Shown here: positions 34,665 to 43,494 of the stretch, in pieces
How positions within the stretch are numbered: position 1 is the first letter of the stretch
Layout: each line of letters opens with the position of its first letter
Source: Bog-756 sp963713625
GTDB taxonomy: Bacteria > Actinomycetota > Acidimicrobiia > Acidimicrobiales > RAAP-2
Assembly: GCA_963713625.1 (NCBI GenBank)
Contig: CAVQMN010000009.1
Span: 128,905 to 192,904 of the forward strand
Length of the DNA: 64,000 nucleotides
Direction: 5' to 3'
The notes under the pieces: generated by a model
Told to the model about the DNA's origin: nothing
The model's database searches: none
The model's input: only the letters and a program-made list of their open reading frames with translations
Program-made: the position numbers and the translations under genes

Positions 34665-36119
34665 CTAGGCGTGCAGGGGAAGGTCCACAGTGACCACGGT
34701 CGGGCCCCGGGGTGGGCTGACGATGCCCAGGCGCCCGTCCACGGCATTGACCCGGTCGATCAGTCCGACCAGACCGCTTGACGAGGACCCCCGCTGCGGC
34801 AGTTGGGCCCCGCCCACCCCGTCGTCGCGCACGACCATCCGCAGCCAGCCACCATGCTCCGAACACGACACGCTGGCCCGTGAGGCGCGCGCGTGCTGGG
34901 CCACGTTGGCCAGCAGCTCGGCGACGCAGAAGTAGGCGATGGCCTCGATGGCCGGAGTCGGTCGGGCCTCGATGGACAAGGAGAGCTCCGTGGGCACCGT
35001 GCACCGAGCGGCCAGGGTGGCCAGCGCACCTTCGAGCCCGATATCGAGCGCAGGGGGATGGATGCCTCGGGCCAGGTCCCGGAGTTCGACGATGGCCTCC
35101 TTTGCCCCCCGGTGGGCGTCGTCCACCAGCTGGCGGGCCTGGTCGATATCGAGGGACGCACCGTCGGCCAGCTTTTCCTTGGCCATGCCGAGCCGCATGG
35201 CCAGGGCCACCAGCTGTGCCTGGGTACCGTCGTGGAGGTCTCGTTCGATCCGCCGCAACGTGGCGGCCGACGAGTCGACGGTTTGAGCCCGGGCCTGCTC
35301 GAGGGAGCGGACCCGGGTGGCCATGGGGTCGGGTGCCAGCAGGGCCCGCATGAGCCGCCGGTCGAGGTAGACGACGGCGCGGACGGCCCACGGAGCGGCG
35401 AAGAGCAAGAGGATGCCGGAGACGAAGATGGCGACGCCGTGGATGAAGCCGACATACCCGGAGGAGTAGAAGCCCGATCCGAAGAGGATCCTCGGGAGGC
35501 CGAAGACCGTGGGCGCGCTCCCCCTTCCGCCCCAGAGCGGGTAGGTGAGGCAGAAGAAGGCATCCGACCAGAAGGCGAACCCGACCAGGATGCCGACGAA
35601 GGCCAGGGGAACCTTGAGGAGGACATAGGCCATGGACCGCCAGCCCGTGCGGTCGCGGAGCGCCGACTGCAGCCAGCCCAGGAACCCCTGGCGCGCCAGG
35701 AAGGGTTCGGGATCCTCGATCTGCTCATCCAGAAAGGCGTTGGCCAACTGCCGATGCAGTCCACCGATCCCCCGGGCGCCGCGGATCGAGAGGGCGATGA
35801 TGGCCAGTCCGAAAAAGGTCACGGCCAGGATCACACCGGCGAACATGGTGGCGACCACGAACACCACCCCGACGAAGGCCAGCGCCACACCGATGCACAG
35901 GAAGGCCAACTCCGACCAGGCCCGCCCGGTGAAGGGCTCGTAGACGATGGTGCGGGCGATCTGCTTGACCTGATCACCGCGTTCCTCCTTGACGACGGCG
36001 GCCATCTCCTTGATGAGGGCACCAACCCGGGTGCCGGTGTGGCCCGCCTCTCCTTCCGTCATGTCTCCCGACGACCTCCTGTCGTCCTGTGCCTCGATGG
36101 GAACGGTCATCGGTCGCAA
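34665..36119 (-). CDS. Membrane sensor histidine kinase (HisKA_3, NarL-partner type)
   Basis: A 484-residue kinase. It has a polar N-terminus, four membrane helices in two pairs (about 75-125 and 170-260) flanking a short loop, the putative sensor domain of actinobacterial kinases, then the HisKA_3 box RRIERDLHDGTQAQLVALAMRLGMAKEKL with the phospho-His in DLHDG, and a HATPase_c domain (ELLANVAQHARAS; VRDDGVGG; GLVGLIDRVNAVDGRL). It phosphorylates the NarL-type regulator encoded immediately downstream. Several nearby ATG codons (M1, M4, M20) make the exact start uncertain. Confidence 0.92.
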   Translation of the reverse strand: MRPMTVPIEAQDDRRSSGDMTEGEAGHTGTRVGALIKEMAAVVKEERGDQVKQIARTIVYEPFTGRAWSELAFLCIGVALAFVGVVFVVATMFAGVILAVTFFGLAIIALSIRGARGIGGLHRQLANAFLDEQIEDPEPFLARQGFLGWLQSALRDRTGWRSMAYVLLKVPLAFVGILVGFAFWSDAFFCLTYPLWGGRGSAPTVFGLPRILFGSGFYSSGYVGFIHGVAIFVSGILLLFAAPWAVRAVVYLDRRLMRALLAPDPMATRVRSLEQARAQTVDSSAATLRRIERDLHDGTQAQLVALAMRLGMAKEKLADGASLDIDQARQLVDDAHRGAKEAIVELRDLARGIHPPALDIGLEGALATLAARCTVPTELSLSIEARPTPAIEAIAYFCVAELLANVAQHARASRASVSCSEHGGWLRMVVRDDGVGGAQLPQRGSSSSGLVGLIDRVNAVDGRLGIVSPPRGPTVVTVDLPLHA

Positions 36120-36496
36120 CCGATCAGAAGCATCTTCCCAGACGGTCGACAGCGAGCGTCCCGCACCGTCTGGTCAGCTCCGTTCACAGCGAACATCTGG
36201 CGCTCCTTGGCCGGGGGCCCTCGGGCAGCCCACTCGGCCGCGTCTCCCAAGGTACGCAATCGGCGCCGGAAAGGACATGGCGCTACCGGGCGTCTGCGGG
36301 CTGGGGACAACCCCCCTGTCGGCGGTGGGCGGAGGGCTGGGCCCGGGACGTCGAAACGGGCCATCCCGGGCAGTCCGGCCCCCGGCTGATCACCCGGCCG
36401 GGAATGGGACGGGGGTACCATGCAGGCGGTCCACGCCCCCGGCGAGCCGCAGCTGACAAGGGCCAAGGGGCCTCCCTCCGACAGAAGGCGGTATCG
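36120..36496. other. Intergenic region, no gene recognised
   Basis: About 377 bp between divergent histidine-kinase and GAP-family genes. It is open in several frames because of high GC, but no frame shows a conserved pattern. It should hold the promoters of both flanking genes; a GAAGG ribosome-binding site at about 36484-36488 serves the GAP gene. Confidence 0.6.
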
Positions 36497-37165
36497 ATGC
36501 ACGGGGTTCTTGGAACACTCCTCCCGTTGGCCATCGCGGTGACCATCTCCCCGATCCCGATCATCGCCGAAATCCTCCTCCTGTTCAGCAAGAAACCGGT
36601 GGCCGCCGCTTCGGCCTATCTGGTCGGCTTCGTCATCGGCGTCGCCCTGATCCTCGGCGTCCTGATCCTCGTGGCCAACGCCGTCGACCTGTCGAAGTCC
36701 GGACCTGCCAAAGGGGCGGGAACGCTGCAGCTCGTATTGGGCGTCGTCTTGCTGGTGGCCGCCGTCCGGCGCTTCCGCGGACGGCCGAAGCACGACGAGG
36801 CCACGCCCGCGCCGAAATGGATGAACGGGATCGGGTCGTTCACACCGGGCAAGTCGCTCGGGGTGGGCACCGCCCTCGGTGCCGCCAATCCCAAGAACAT
36901 CGCCGTGGGCGTCGCCGCGGCGGCGGCCATCTCCTCCGCCGGACTCTCCACCGGTCAGACGGTCGTCTCGATGGTGGTGTACGTCATCATCGCCGCCGCC
37001 GGCGTCGCCGCTCCCCTGGTGGTCATGGTCAGCCTGGGCGACAAGGCCAAGGGGATCCTCGACACCTGGAAGACCTGGCTGGGGTTGAACAACGCCACGG
37101 TGATGGCCGTGCTCCTCTTGGTGTTCGGGGTCGTGCTGGTGGGCAAGGGGATCGCCGGGACGTGA
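36497..37165 (+). CDS. GAP-family (Sap-like) small-molecule or lipid transport membrane protein
   Basis: A 222-residue protein with about six membrane helices. MHGVLGTLLPLAIAVTISPIPIIAEILLLFSKKP and GTALGAANPKNIAVGVAAA are the two half-motifs of the GAP/Sap family, related to LysE-type exporters and linked in mycobacteria to glycolipid or peptidolipid export. The start ATG 36497 is preceded by GAAGG. The MarR-VOC gene follows 52 bp downstream across an operator-like palindrome. Confidence 0.85.
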   Translation: MHGVLGTLLPLAIAVTISPIPIIAEILLLFSKKPVAAASAYLVGFVIGVALILGVLILVANAVDLSKSGPAKGAGTLQLVLGVVLLVAAVRRFRGRPKHDEATPAPKWMNGIGSFTPGKSLGVGTALGAANPKNIAVGVAAAAAISSAGLSTGQTVVSMVVYVIIAAAGVAAPLVVMVSLGDKAKGILDTWKTWLGLNNATVMAVLLLVFGVVLVGKGIAGT

Positions 37166-37168
37166 TCA

Positions 37169-37191
37169 GATAGACAAGTATCTTGACTATC
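37169..37191. promoter_or_regulatory. Operator-like inverted repeat before MarR-VOC gene
   Basis: GATAGaCAAG-TAT-CTTGaCTATC, arms matching except one pair, lies 27 bp before the start of the MarR-VOC gene. Size and symmetry are those of a MarR dimer site, so autoregulation is likely. Confidence 0.65.
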
Positions 37192-37217
37192 AAACGTCCG
37201 GGGCGGAGGATGGCGGC

Positions 37218-38048
37218 ATGGACGGGACGGACTCCGCCGAGCTGGGCACTCCCACCCTGATGCGGATGGCCCGGGGTGCCTACGCCCGGTCGATTCGAGC
37301 CCAACTGCATGCCGTCGGTATCGATGACCTGCCCAGGAACGGCGCCTTCATTCTGACCGGGATCGACACGTCGGGCGGGGCCACAGCTGATCTGCCCCGC
37401 GACCTCGGGATCAGCAAACAGGCCGTCAGCCAGGTCATCGACATCCTGGTGAACCGGGGCTATCTCGAACGGGGCCCCGACCCCGACGACCGGCGCCGGA
37501 TCGCCCTCGAGCTCACCGAACGCGGTCAGGACGTGGCCGCCGCTGTGCTCCGTGGTGTCAACGCGGTCGAGGACCAGCTGCGGGAGCGGGTGTCGCCCGA
37601 CCAGATCGAGGCGGCGCGGTCGGTCCTCCTCGCCCTCGGCGACATCAAGGGTGTCGGCCTGTCCACCGGAGCCGGGAGGAAGCGGCCGGCCCGGAAGTTC
37701 CGGCGCTTCAGCCCGATCTTCCCGGTGCGGGATCTGGGTGCTGCGCTCGCCCACTACGCCGCCCTCGGCTTCGACACCCTGGCCGACGGCGACAGCGACA
37801 GCTACGGGTTCGCCACCCGCCAGGGGACGGGCCTCCATCTGGCTGTCGGCCGAGGCCACGAGCCACTCCACCCTGGTTCGGCCTACCTCTACGTCAGCGA
37901 TGCCGACGCCGTCTACGAGGAGTGGAGCCGACCGGGTATCGGCGGGCACACCATGCCCGTCGGGCCGACGCCCTATGAGATGCGGGAGGGCTCACACACC
38001 GACCCGGACGGGAACCTCATCCGGTTCGGCTCACCTGACGAGGAGTAG
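37218..38048 (+). CDS. MarR regulator fused to a glyoxalase/bleomycin-resistance (VOC) domain
   Basis: A 276-residue fusion. Residues about 10-140 are a MarR winged helix (GGATADLPRDLGISKQAVSQVIDILVNRGYLERGPDPDDRRRIALELTERG). Residues about 160-275 are a single VOC domain (FSPIFPVRDLGAALAHYAALGF ... EGSHTDPDGNLIRFGS). VOC domains bind small molecules or metals, so the second half may be the ligand sensor or a resistance function controlled by its own regulator. The ATG at 37218 has GGAGG about eight bases upstream. The 3' end is tandemly duplicated (see the repeat at 38034). Confidence 0.9.
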   Translation: MDGTDSAELGTPTLMRMARGAYARSIRAQLHAVGIDDLPRNGAFILTGIDTSGGATADLPRDLGISKQAVSQVIDILVNRGYLERGPDPDDRRRIALELTERGQDVAAAVLRGVNAVEDQLRERVSPDQIEAARSVLLALGDIKGVGLSTGAGRKRPARKFRRFSPIFPVRDLGAALAHYAALGFDTLADGDSDSYGFATRQGTGLHLAVGRGHEPLHPGSAYLYVSDADAVYEEWSRPGIGGHTMPVGPTPYEMREGSHTDPDGNLIRFGSPDEE

Positions 38049-38071
38049 CCCGCCTGACGAGGAGTAGCCCG
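38034..38071. repeat. 19-bp tandem duplication over a stop codon
   Basis: cctgacgaggagtagcccg occurs twice back to back. The first copy encodes the last residues and stop of the MarR-VOC protein; the second lies just past it. It is a recent-looking duplication since the copies are identical. Confidence 0.9.
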
Positions 38072-38076
38072 ACCCC

Positions 38077-39276
38077 CTACTGGCGCCGCTCGAAGCCGGC
38101 GACATTGCTCGCCGTCGAGGAAACCTGGGTGAGGTGGATACCGACGTCGACCGGTCGGGTTTCGACCCGCCGGGTGCTTCCCGTCCCCAACTGCCCGTTG
38201 TCATTACCGCCCCAGGCCCAGAGCCGGCCCGTCATATCGATGCCGTAGCATGAGTACCCGCCCGAGTTGACCTGGTCGAAGGTCACGCCGGTCGGGAGGC
38301 TGACCCGCACAGGGACCTCGGCGTTCGTCCTGCCGCCATCACCGATCTGACCCTTCTTGTTGTCGCCCCATGCCCAGACCGAGCCGTCGGCGAGGATGGC
38401 AACCGTCTGGCCGTTGGTCGGGCCGCTCCCACCCTGGGATACCTGTCTGACCGCCCCGGGCAGGTCCACCCGGACCGGGGTGTCGCTGTCCACGGTGGTG
38501 CCGTTTCCAAGTTGGCCTGCGGCGTTGTAGCCCCAGTTGTAGTACTCGCCGTTGCTGAACAGCGCACCCCCACCTCCCCAGGACGAAGTCAGGTCGCTGA
38601 CGGTTGCGCCACTCGGAAGGTCGATCACCGCAGTCGGCGTGGGGCTGATGGCCGTCGAGCCGTTGCCGAGGACGCCGTACTGGCCACTCCCGCAGGCGTA
38701 GACCTTCCCCCGGGACGCGAAGATCGAGTGGGTCAACGCGCCGGTGGCCAGGGTGACGTCGCTCAGCGGCAGCCGCCGGGGACGGAGTGCCGTGGGGTCG
38801 GAGAGGCAGAGGTCACCGTTGGCGTTGAGACCCCATCCCCACACATGACCGCTCGAGTCGATGGCCAGGGCGCCGTCGAACGGCATCGGGTTGGCCAGCG
38901 TCACGATCTTGACGCCGGTCGGGAGGTCCACCTTCACAGCCCGGGTGTCAAACGGAACGGTCGTGCCGTTGCCGAGCTCGCCGTCGCTGGCCACGCCCCA
39001 CGCCCAGACCGTCCCATTCGAGGTCAGCGCGTAGCCATCCGAGTTGGAGGTGGCGACCTGCACGACCTCTCCGCTGATGCCCGAGACGGCCGTCGGCGTG
39101 CTGAGCTCGAGTTGGGCGATCTTGCCCCGGTTGCCGACCACACCGAACCGGTAGACGACGGTTCCCGGTGCCGGACGGGGAGCGGTTGCGCCACTGCCGC
39201 AGGCGGAACCCAGGACGGCCAGCGACACGCCGAGCAGGCCCCCGAGCCACCGGGTCTTCCTCGGAGATCGACGCAT
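38077..39276 (-). CDS. RCC1-repeat lipoprotein
   Basis: A 399-residue exported protein with lipobox LAVLGSAC (Cys about residue 25). It contains about six RCC1-like repeats, seen as VWAWGVASDGELGNGTT, VWGWGLNANGDLC, VYACGSGQYGVLGNGST, YNWGYNAAGQLGNGTT, VWAWGDNKKGQIGDG and LWAWGGNDNGQLGTGST, forming a seven-blade propeller. Such bacterial proteins are surface binding modules of unknown ligand. ATG 39276 gives a proper signal peptide. It is divergent from a MarR gene across an inverted repeat. Confidence 0.9.
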   Translation of the reverse strand: MRRSPRKTRWLGGLLGVSLAVLGSACGSGATAPRPAPGTVVYRFGVVGNRGKIAQLELSTPTAVSGISGEVVQVATSNSDGYALTSNGTVWAWGVASDGELGNGTTVPFDTRAVKVDLPTGVKIVTLANPMPFDGALAIDSSGHVWGWGLNANGDLCLSDPTALRPRRLPLSDVTLATGALTHSIFASRGKVYACGSGQYGVLGNGSTAISPTPTAVIDLPSGATVSDLTSSWGGGGALFSNGEYYNWGYNAAGQLGNGTTVDSDTPVRVDLPGAVRQVSQGGSGPTNGQTVAILADGSVWAWGDNKKGQIGDGGRTNAEVPVRVSLPTGVTFDQVNSGGYSCYGIDMTGRLWAWGGNDNGQLGTGSTRRVETRPVDVGIHLTQVSSTASNVAGFERRQ

Positions 39277-39303
39277 CGTCGCAGTATGAAGTCGAACCAT
39301 CTG

Positions 39304-39340
39304 ATTGTCAACCAAGTTTACAATTTGCTACCATCGTGCC
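39304..39340 (+). promoter_or_regulatory. Operator and leaderless promoter of MarR gene
   Basis: ATTGTCAAC-CAA-GTTTACAAT (39304-39324) is an inverted repeat with one mismatch. It overlaps a -35 (TTGTCA, 39305-39310); 18 bp later is TACCAT (39329-39334), then six bases and the GTG at 39341. The arrangement is a leaderless promoter with the operator over its -35 box, as expected for an autoregulated MarR gene. The site may also affect the divergent RCC1 gene. Confidence 0.65.
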
Positions 39341-39862
39341 GTGGCTGCGAAACGGTCCCCGACGGATGCCGACATCGGCCCCGATCACACATCCGAGGAG
39401 CGGAGCCCCGGTGGTCTCGGGGCCGCCCTCCGCCGCGCCTGGGTCGGCTACCAGCTCAGGGTGGACGAGGCCATGGAAGATGCGGGATTCGCCGACCGGA
39501 GGTTTCCCGACGGTCGGGTGCTCCGGCTGTGCTCGGACCGGGACGGGACGACGATCTCGGGGATCGGCCGTGAGCTGGGCATCACCCGCCAGGGTGCGGG
39601 AAAGGTCGTCGGCCACCTGCACCATCGCGGTTACGTGTCGGTTGCCGATTCGGCCACCAGCGGAAGGGAGAAATCCGTGACTGTGACCCGGCGGGGTCTC
39701 GACTATCTCGAGGCACACCGAAGAGCGACCCGAACCATCGACGGGCAACTGCGCACCGAACTCGGAGCGGACGGTTTCTCCGCCCTGCACCAGCTGCTCG
39801 ATTCGTTGGGCCGAGGCGGGGAGATCAGGATGCGAACCTACCTCGGACGTTCCTCGACCTGA
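39341..39862 (+). CDS. MarR-family transcriptional regulator
   Basis: A 173-residue winged-helix regulator: GTTISGIGRELGITRQGAGKVVGHLHHRGYVSVADSATSGREKSVTVTRRG covers the recognition helix and wing. Start GTG 39341 agrees with a leaderless promoter six bases upstream; an in-frame TTG at 39305 would lie inside the operator and is rejected. It probably represses itself and perhaps the RCC1 lipoprotein gene opposite. Confidence 0.88.
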   Translation: MAAKRSPTDADIGPDHTSEERSPGGLGAALRRAWVGYQLRVDEAMEDAGFADRRFPDGRVLRLCSDRDGTTISGIGRELGITRQGAGKVVGHLHHRGYVSVADSATSGREKSVTVTRRGLDYLEAHRRATRTIDGQLRTELGADGFSALHQLLDSLGRGGEIRMRTYLGRSST

Positions 39863-39910
39863 GGCCGGAGCAGGTCAAGGGGCGTCCGGCCGAGGAGTTG
39901 TGAGAACCGG

Positions 39911-41152
39911 TCAGTCGTCGATCGATGCGTAGGTGCCGGTCAGGAAGTCGAGGGTGATGTTGGAAGGGCGGGGCGAGATCCACATCGCATTGGTGAGGAG
40001 AATGGCAATCATCTGCTCGGACGGGTCGTTGCGCCAGAAGGTCCCCATCCCGCCGTCCCAGCCGTATTGGCCGACCGGCGCGGCGGGATGGTCACGGCGG
40101 GTCACCATCCCGACCCCGAATCCCCAGCCTCGGGCATCGAAGTCGTCGGGGAAGAAACCCGAGACCGCCTTCTGTTCCGGCGTCAGCTGGTCGGTGGTCA
40201 TCGTCTCCACGGAGGGCCGCGACAAGATGGGTGCGCCGCCCCGCAAGAGCATCTCGGCGAAGGCCAGGTAGTCGAGAGCCGTCGATACCAGGCCCCCACC
40301 GCCGGACGGGAATGCCGGTGGGGTGCTCCACTGCCCGGTCGGCTCGTCGTAGACCTGGAGCGCACCGGAGCCGGGGTCGGTGGCGTAGCTGGTGGTGAAG
40401 CGATCGAGATCGGCGGCTGCCACGGAGAAGGACGTATCGGTCATACCGAGGGGCTCGAAGACCTGCTCCCGCAGGAACAATTCGAGTGGTTGCCCCGATG
40501 CCCGGGCGATGAGCACACCGAGCACGTCAGCCCCGGTGTGGTACAACCACCGTTCGCCGGGTTGGCACATCAGCGGCAGCATCGAGAAACGACGCATCCA
40601 CTCGTCGGGCTCAGGCGGCAGGGACGGCTGGGGCGGCCCGAGACCCAGTTGGAGCGGGGCGGCGGCATCGTTGACCGGGCACGGTCCGAAATATCCACCG
40701 AAGCCCATGCGAAAGGTGAGCAGGTCCCGTACGGTGATCGCCCGATGGGCGGGCACCGTGTCCTCGATGGGACCGTCGATGCGGCGCACGACGCGACGGT
40801 CGGCGAGCTCGGGCAACAGCCGCTCGACCGGCTCGTCCAGTCTCACGACGCACTCCTCGAGGAGCACCATGGTGGCCACGGCCATGATCGGCTTGGTCAT
40901 CGACGAGATCCGAAAGATGGTGTCGGGCCGGATACTCCGACCGCCCTCGAGGGCGGTCATCCCGATGGGATCGATGTGGGCCTCGCCGCGCCGGCTGACG
41001 ACCGAGACCAGTCCGGACGTCGTGCCCCGGTCGACGGAGCGGGCCATGACGTCATGGAGGTGGGCGAGACGCCGTTTCGAGAGTCCGGAGCCGTTGGGCG
41101 CCATCGGGAGCGATGGCGCAGGGTGCGGCTGACCGGTCGACGGCGATGACAC
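39911..41152 (-). CDS. Serine hydrolase, beta-lactamase class C / esterase family
   Basis: A 413-residue protein of the EstB/AmpC-like family. The nucleophile motif is SMTK (Ser84-Lys87); the second motif is YHTG in WLYHTGADVLG, and YGWDGGMGT near the end stands where the HTG/KTG box would be. No signal peptide is seen, so it is more likely an esterase or peptidase than a periplasmic lactamase. Start GTG 41152 lies 2 bp after the stop of the VOC gene, so the two are in one operon. Confidence 0.88.
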   Translation of the reverse strand: MSSPSTGQPHPAPSLPMAPNGSGLSKRRLAHLHDVMARSVDRGTTSGLVSVVSRRGEAHIDPIGMTALEGGRSIRPDTIFRISSMTKPIMAVATMVLLEECVVRLDEPVERLLPELADRRVVRRIDGPIEDTVPAHRAITVRDLLTFRMGFGGYFGPCPVNDAAAPLQLGLGPPQPSLPPEPDEWMRRFSMLPLMCQPGERWLYHTGADVLGVLIARASGQPLELFLREQVFEPLGMTDTSFSVAAADLDRFTTSYATDPGSGALQVYDEPTGQWSTPPAFPSGGGGLVSTALDYLAFAEMLLRGGAPILSRPSVETMTTDQLTPEQKAVSGFFPDDFDARGWGFGVGMVTRRDHPAAPVGQYGWDGGMGTFWRNDPSEQMIAILLTNAMWISPRPSNITLDFLTGTYASIDD

Positions 41153-41154
41153 GG

Positions 41155-41934
41155 CTACCTGCCCGGCGTACGCAGCTTGAACGGTGCTCCCGCCGGGTCG
41201 GTCACCGTGGCCAGGCGGCCGTAGGGGGTGGTCTCGGCGTCCATCACCACCGAACCGCCGAGGGTCTTGACCTTGGTCACGGTGGTGTCGACGTCATCAA
41301 CCTCCCAGTAGACGGACCAGTGGGCGGCCACGCCGTCGGGAAGGAACGCACTGGCGTCCATGATCCCCGCCAACTCGCCGCCTCCCCCCGGATCCCGCAT
41401 GGTGGAGTACCGGAATTGGTCACTGTCGCCCACCGTGTCGGTTTCCCAGCCGAACACCGAACGGTAGAACCCGAGCGCGGTGGAGTAGTCGCGGGTGTGC
41501 AGCTCGAACCAGCTCGGCGCGCCGTGCTCGTTCAGCACGGTGAACCCCGGGAAGGTCCCCGCCTCCCATGTGCCGAGGTGGGCCCCGGTCGGATCGATGA
41601 GCACGGCTTGGGTCCCGAGGTCGGCGACGGGCATCTCCCCGGCGATGATCTCCGCTCCGTTGGCCGCCGCGGCCTCGACCGTCTTGGTGATGTCATCGGT
41701 GTCCAGATACACCTTCCAGATGTCCTGCGCCGGCATCCCGCCCATGTCGCCCATGGCCCCGGCCACCGGGACCCCGTCGCGGGTGAACATGAAGTAGCCG
41801 CCGAACTCCGGGCTCGGCTCCTGGGCCTCCCAGCCGAACAGGGCGGCGTAGAAGGCCCGGCTGCCTTCGACGTCCGAGGTCCACAGGTCGGTCCAACAGG
41901 GGGATCCGATGGGGGCACGGTCACGGGTGGGCAT
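41155..41934 (-). CDS. Double VOC (glyoxalase-like) protein
   Basis: A 259-residue protein built of two VOC domains, residues about 8-125 (SPCWTDLWTSDVEGSRAFYAALFGWE) and 138-255 (APSWFELHTRDYSTALGFYRSVFGWE). The repeated FYxxxFGWE and DPxGAxxxxW are typical of the actinobacterial two-domain group annotated as hydroxylase-like VOC proteins. Metal ligands are incomplete by eye. It is the first gene of a two-gene unit with a serine hydrolase. Confidence 0.9.
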   Translation of the reverse strand: MPTRDRAPIGSPCWTDLWTSDVEGSRAFYAALFGWEAQEPSPEFGGYFMFTRDGVPVAGAMGDMGGMPAQDIWKVYLDTDDITKTVEAAAANGAEIIAGEMPVADLGTQAVLIDPTGAHLGTWEAGTFPGFTVLNEHGAPSWFELHTRDYSTALGFYRSVFGWETDTVGDSDQFRYSTMRDPGGGGELAGIMDASAFLPDGVAAHWSVYWEVDDVDTTVTKVKTLGGSVVMDAETTPYGRLATVTDPAGAPFKLRTPGR

Positions 41935-42071
41935 GGTCGCTCCTTCTGCTCTCGTGGATCATCTCACTCCTTCGACGGAGCCGGCGCGGCAACGTCATCG
42001 GTTCCACCCCGCCGGTCACAGGGACGGCGGTCGACCGATGAGACGGCCGGCCATCGCCCGTCCACCATCTG

Positions 42072-42398
42072 ATGGCTGGCCGCGAACGATGGTGCCGGGC
42101 GGCGGTGGTCGGTCCCCACGGTGACGAGGTGGCCTGCTGGCTGCTGGAGGGTCCGGGGGACCCTGACATCAGCACCGTCGACGCGGTGGCCCGTCTGGCC
42201 CTGGTGGCCACGCGCCTGGGCGGTGATCTCCGCCTCACCGACGTTTCACCGGCGCTGGCCGCCCTTCTCGAGCTGGCCGGGCTAGGTGTCGGCGCCGGAC
42301 GACGCGTCAAGGTGGAGGGGCAGCCCGAACTGGGGGAAGAGCCGGTCGGGCTGCAAGAAGGACAGGAAGAACGCCATCCCGGTGATCTTCCCCCCTGA
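42072..42398 (+). CDS. STAS-like (anti-sigma antagonist type) small protein
   Basis: A 108-residue protein. Its core, STVDAVARLALVATRLGGDLRLTDVSPALAALLELAGLG, matches the second half of a STAS domain: the loop, helix and strand after the phosphorylation site, where such small actinobacterial proteins carry DxxxVDALARL instead of the usual DSSG. The last 39 residues (VEGQPELGEEPVG and on) are encoded in the antisense of the ECF sigma gene, with which it converges and overlaps by 117 nt. This acidic tail is common to the family, so the overlap seems genuine. Start is ATG 42072. Confidence 0.65.
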   Translation: MAGRERWCRAAVVGPHGDEVACWLLEGPGDPDISTVDAVARLALVATRLGGDLRLTDVSPALAALLELAGLGVGAGRRVKVEGQPELGEEPVGLQEGQEERHPGDLPP

Positions 42399-43331
42399 GA
42401 TCTCGAGCACCTGCAGGGCCCAGGGTGCGTACCCGCCTCTCGGGTCCGGCCGGTACTGGCCGAAGGCCGGACAACCGTTGGCCGAGGTGGGCAGCAACCG
42501 CGATCCCCGGCAGCCGCTCGGCCCGGGTTCGACCATCCAACGACCGATGTCGGCCGCCCCCCGGATCCACAAGGCGAACGGCGGCATCGACTGGACGGCG
42601 TCCTCATGCAACAGCGCCACCAACCGTTCGATGTCGTAGCGCTCGAACGCATCCAGGTAGCGCTCGAGCAGCTCCCCGTCGGCCGCATCCAGGGGCTCGG
42701 GCCGGGCGTCGAGAGGCAGGGAGCGAAGCGTGGCCCGCGCCCGCTGCAGAGCGCTGTTGACCGCGGAACTGCTGGTGTCGAGAAGCTCGGCCACCTCCGC
42801 CGCCGGCCAGGACAGCACCTCACAGAGGATGAGCGCAGCGCGTTGACGGGCCGGGAGATGTTGCAGCGCGGTCACGAAGGCGAGACGGATCGACTCCCGG
42901 TAGTGGCTCAGTTCCGCGGGATCGGCCCCCCACGGTTCGACGCCGCCGTCGGCGACCGGGGTCACCCACATGGCCTCGGGAAGGAGCGGTCCGAGCAGGG
43001 ACTCGTCAGGAGCCGAAGCCGGCCCCATCTCCATGGGCCGGGCCCGGCGTTGGACGTGGCGGTGCATGTCGATGCACACGTTGGTGGCGATGCGGTAGAG
43101 CCATGAACGGACACTCGAGCGTCCCTCGAACCCCTGGGCATTGCGCCAGGCCCGGAGCATCGTCTCTTGGACGGCGTCCTCGGCCTCGAAGCCGGAACCG
43201 AGCATCCGGTAGCAGTACCCGGTCAGTTCCCGACGGTACGGCTCCAGTTCGGACACGGCCAAAGGGGCCTCGCGGACGGCCACAGCCCTCAATGCTACCG
43301 AAGGAGGATCGAGCGCGATGTCTGCCATCAA
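42282..43331 (-). CDS. ECF sigma factor with C-terminal SnoaL-like domain (SigG/SigX5 type)
   Basis: A 349-residue sigma factor. Region 2: YRRELTGYCYRMLGSGFEAEDAVQETMLRAWRN (about residues 32-64) and RSWLYRIATNVCIDMHR. Region 4: ALQHLPARQRAALILCEVLSWPAAEVAELLDTSSSAVNSALQRARATL (about 165-210). The remaining 130 residues are an NTF2/SnoaL-like domain (ADGELLERYLDAFERYDIERLVALL) that in related factors tunes activity in place of an anti-sigma factor. Its 3' end overlaps the convergent STAS-like gene. Confidence 0.92.
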   Translation of the reverse strand: MMADIALDPPSVALRAVAVREAPLAVSELEPYRRELTGYCYRMLGSGFEAEDAVQETMLRAWRNAQGFEGRSSVRSWLYRIATNVCIDMHRHVQRRARPMEMGPASAPDESLLGPLLPEAMWVTPVADGGVEPWGADPAELSHYRESIRLAFVTALQHLPARQRAALILCEVLSWPAAEVAELLDTSSSAVNSALQRARATLRSLPLDARPEPLDAADGELLERYLDAFERYDIERLVALLHEDAVQSMPPFALWIRGAADIGRWMVEPGPSGCRGSRLLPTSANGCPAFGQYRPDPRGGYAPWALQVLEISGGKITGMAFFLSFLQPDRLFPQFGLPLHLDASSGADT

Positions 43332-43482
43332 CAGTTCGACGGCGCCGGCGATGTGAACTCATCGGTGGCGACGAGAGTCTGGCCCCTTCGACCTTCCCGG
43401 GCTGGTGCGGGGTCCGATGCATCACCCGCACCGAGCGGCAAGGCCCCACCGCCCGGCTGGAGGTCGATCGGGGGATCTGACC

Positions 43483-43494
43483 TATTGTTGCCCC
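43483..43494 (+). promoter_or_regulatory. Putative leaderless -10 before monooxygenase operon
   Basis: TATTGT at 43483-43488 is followed by six bases and the ATG at 43495, the TANNNT-N6-ATG pattern of leaderless transcripts. No ribosome-binding site is seen closer than about 20 bases. Confidence 0.5.

Noticed and set aside
34893..36389. Plus-strand frame of about 500 codons opposite the histidine kinase
   Set aside because: Antisense of a complete histidine kinase with intact H-box and ATPase motifs; composition typical of a shadow.
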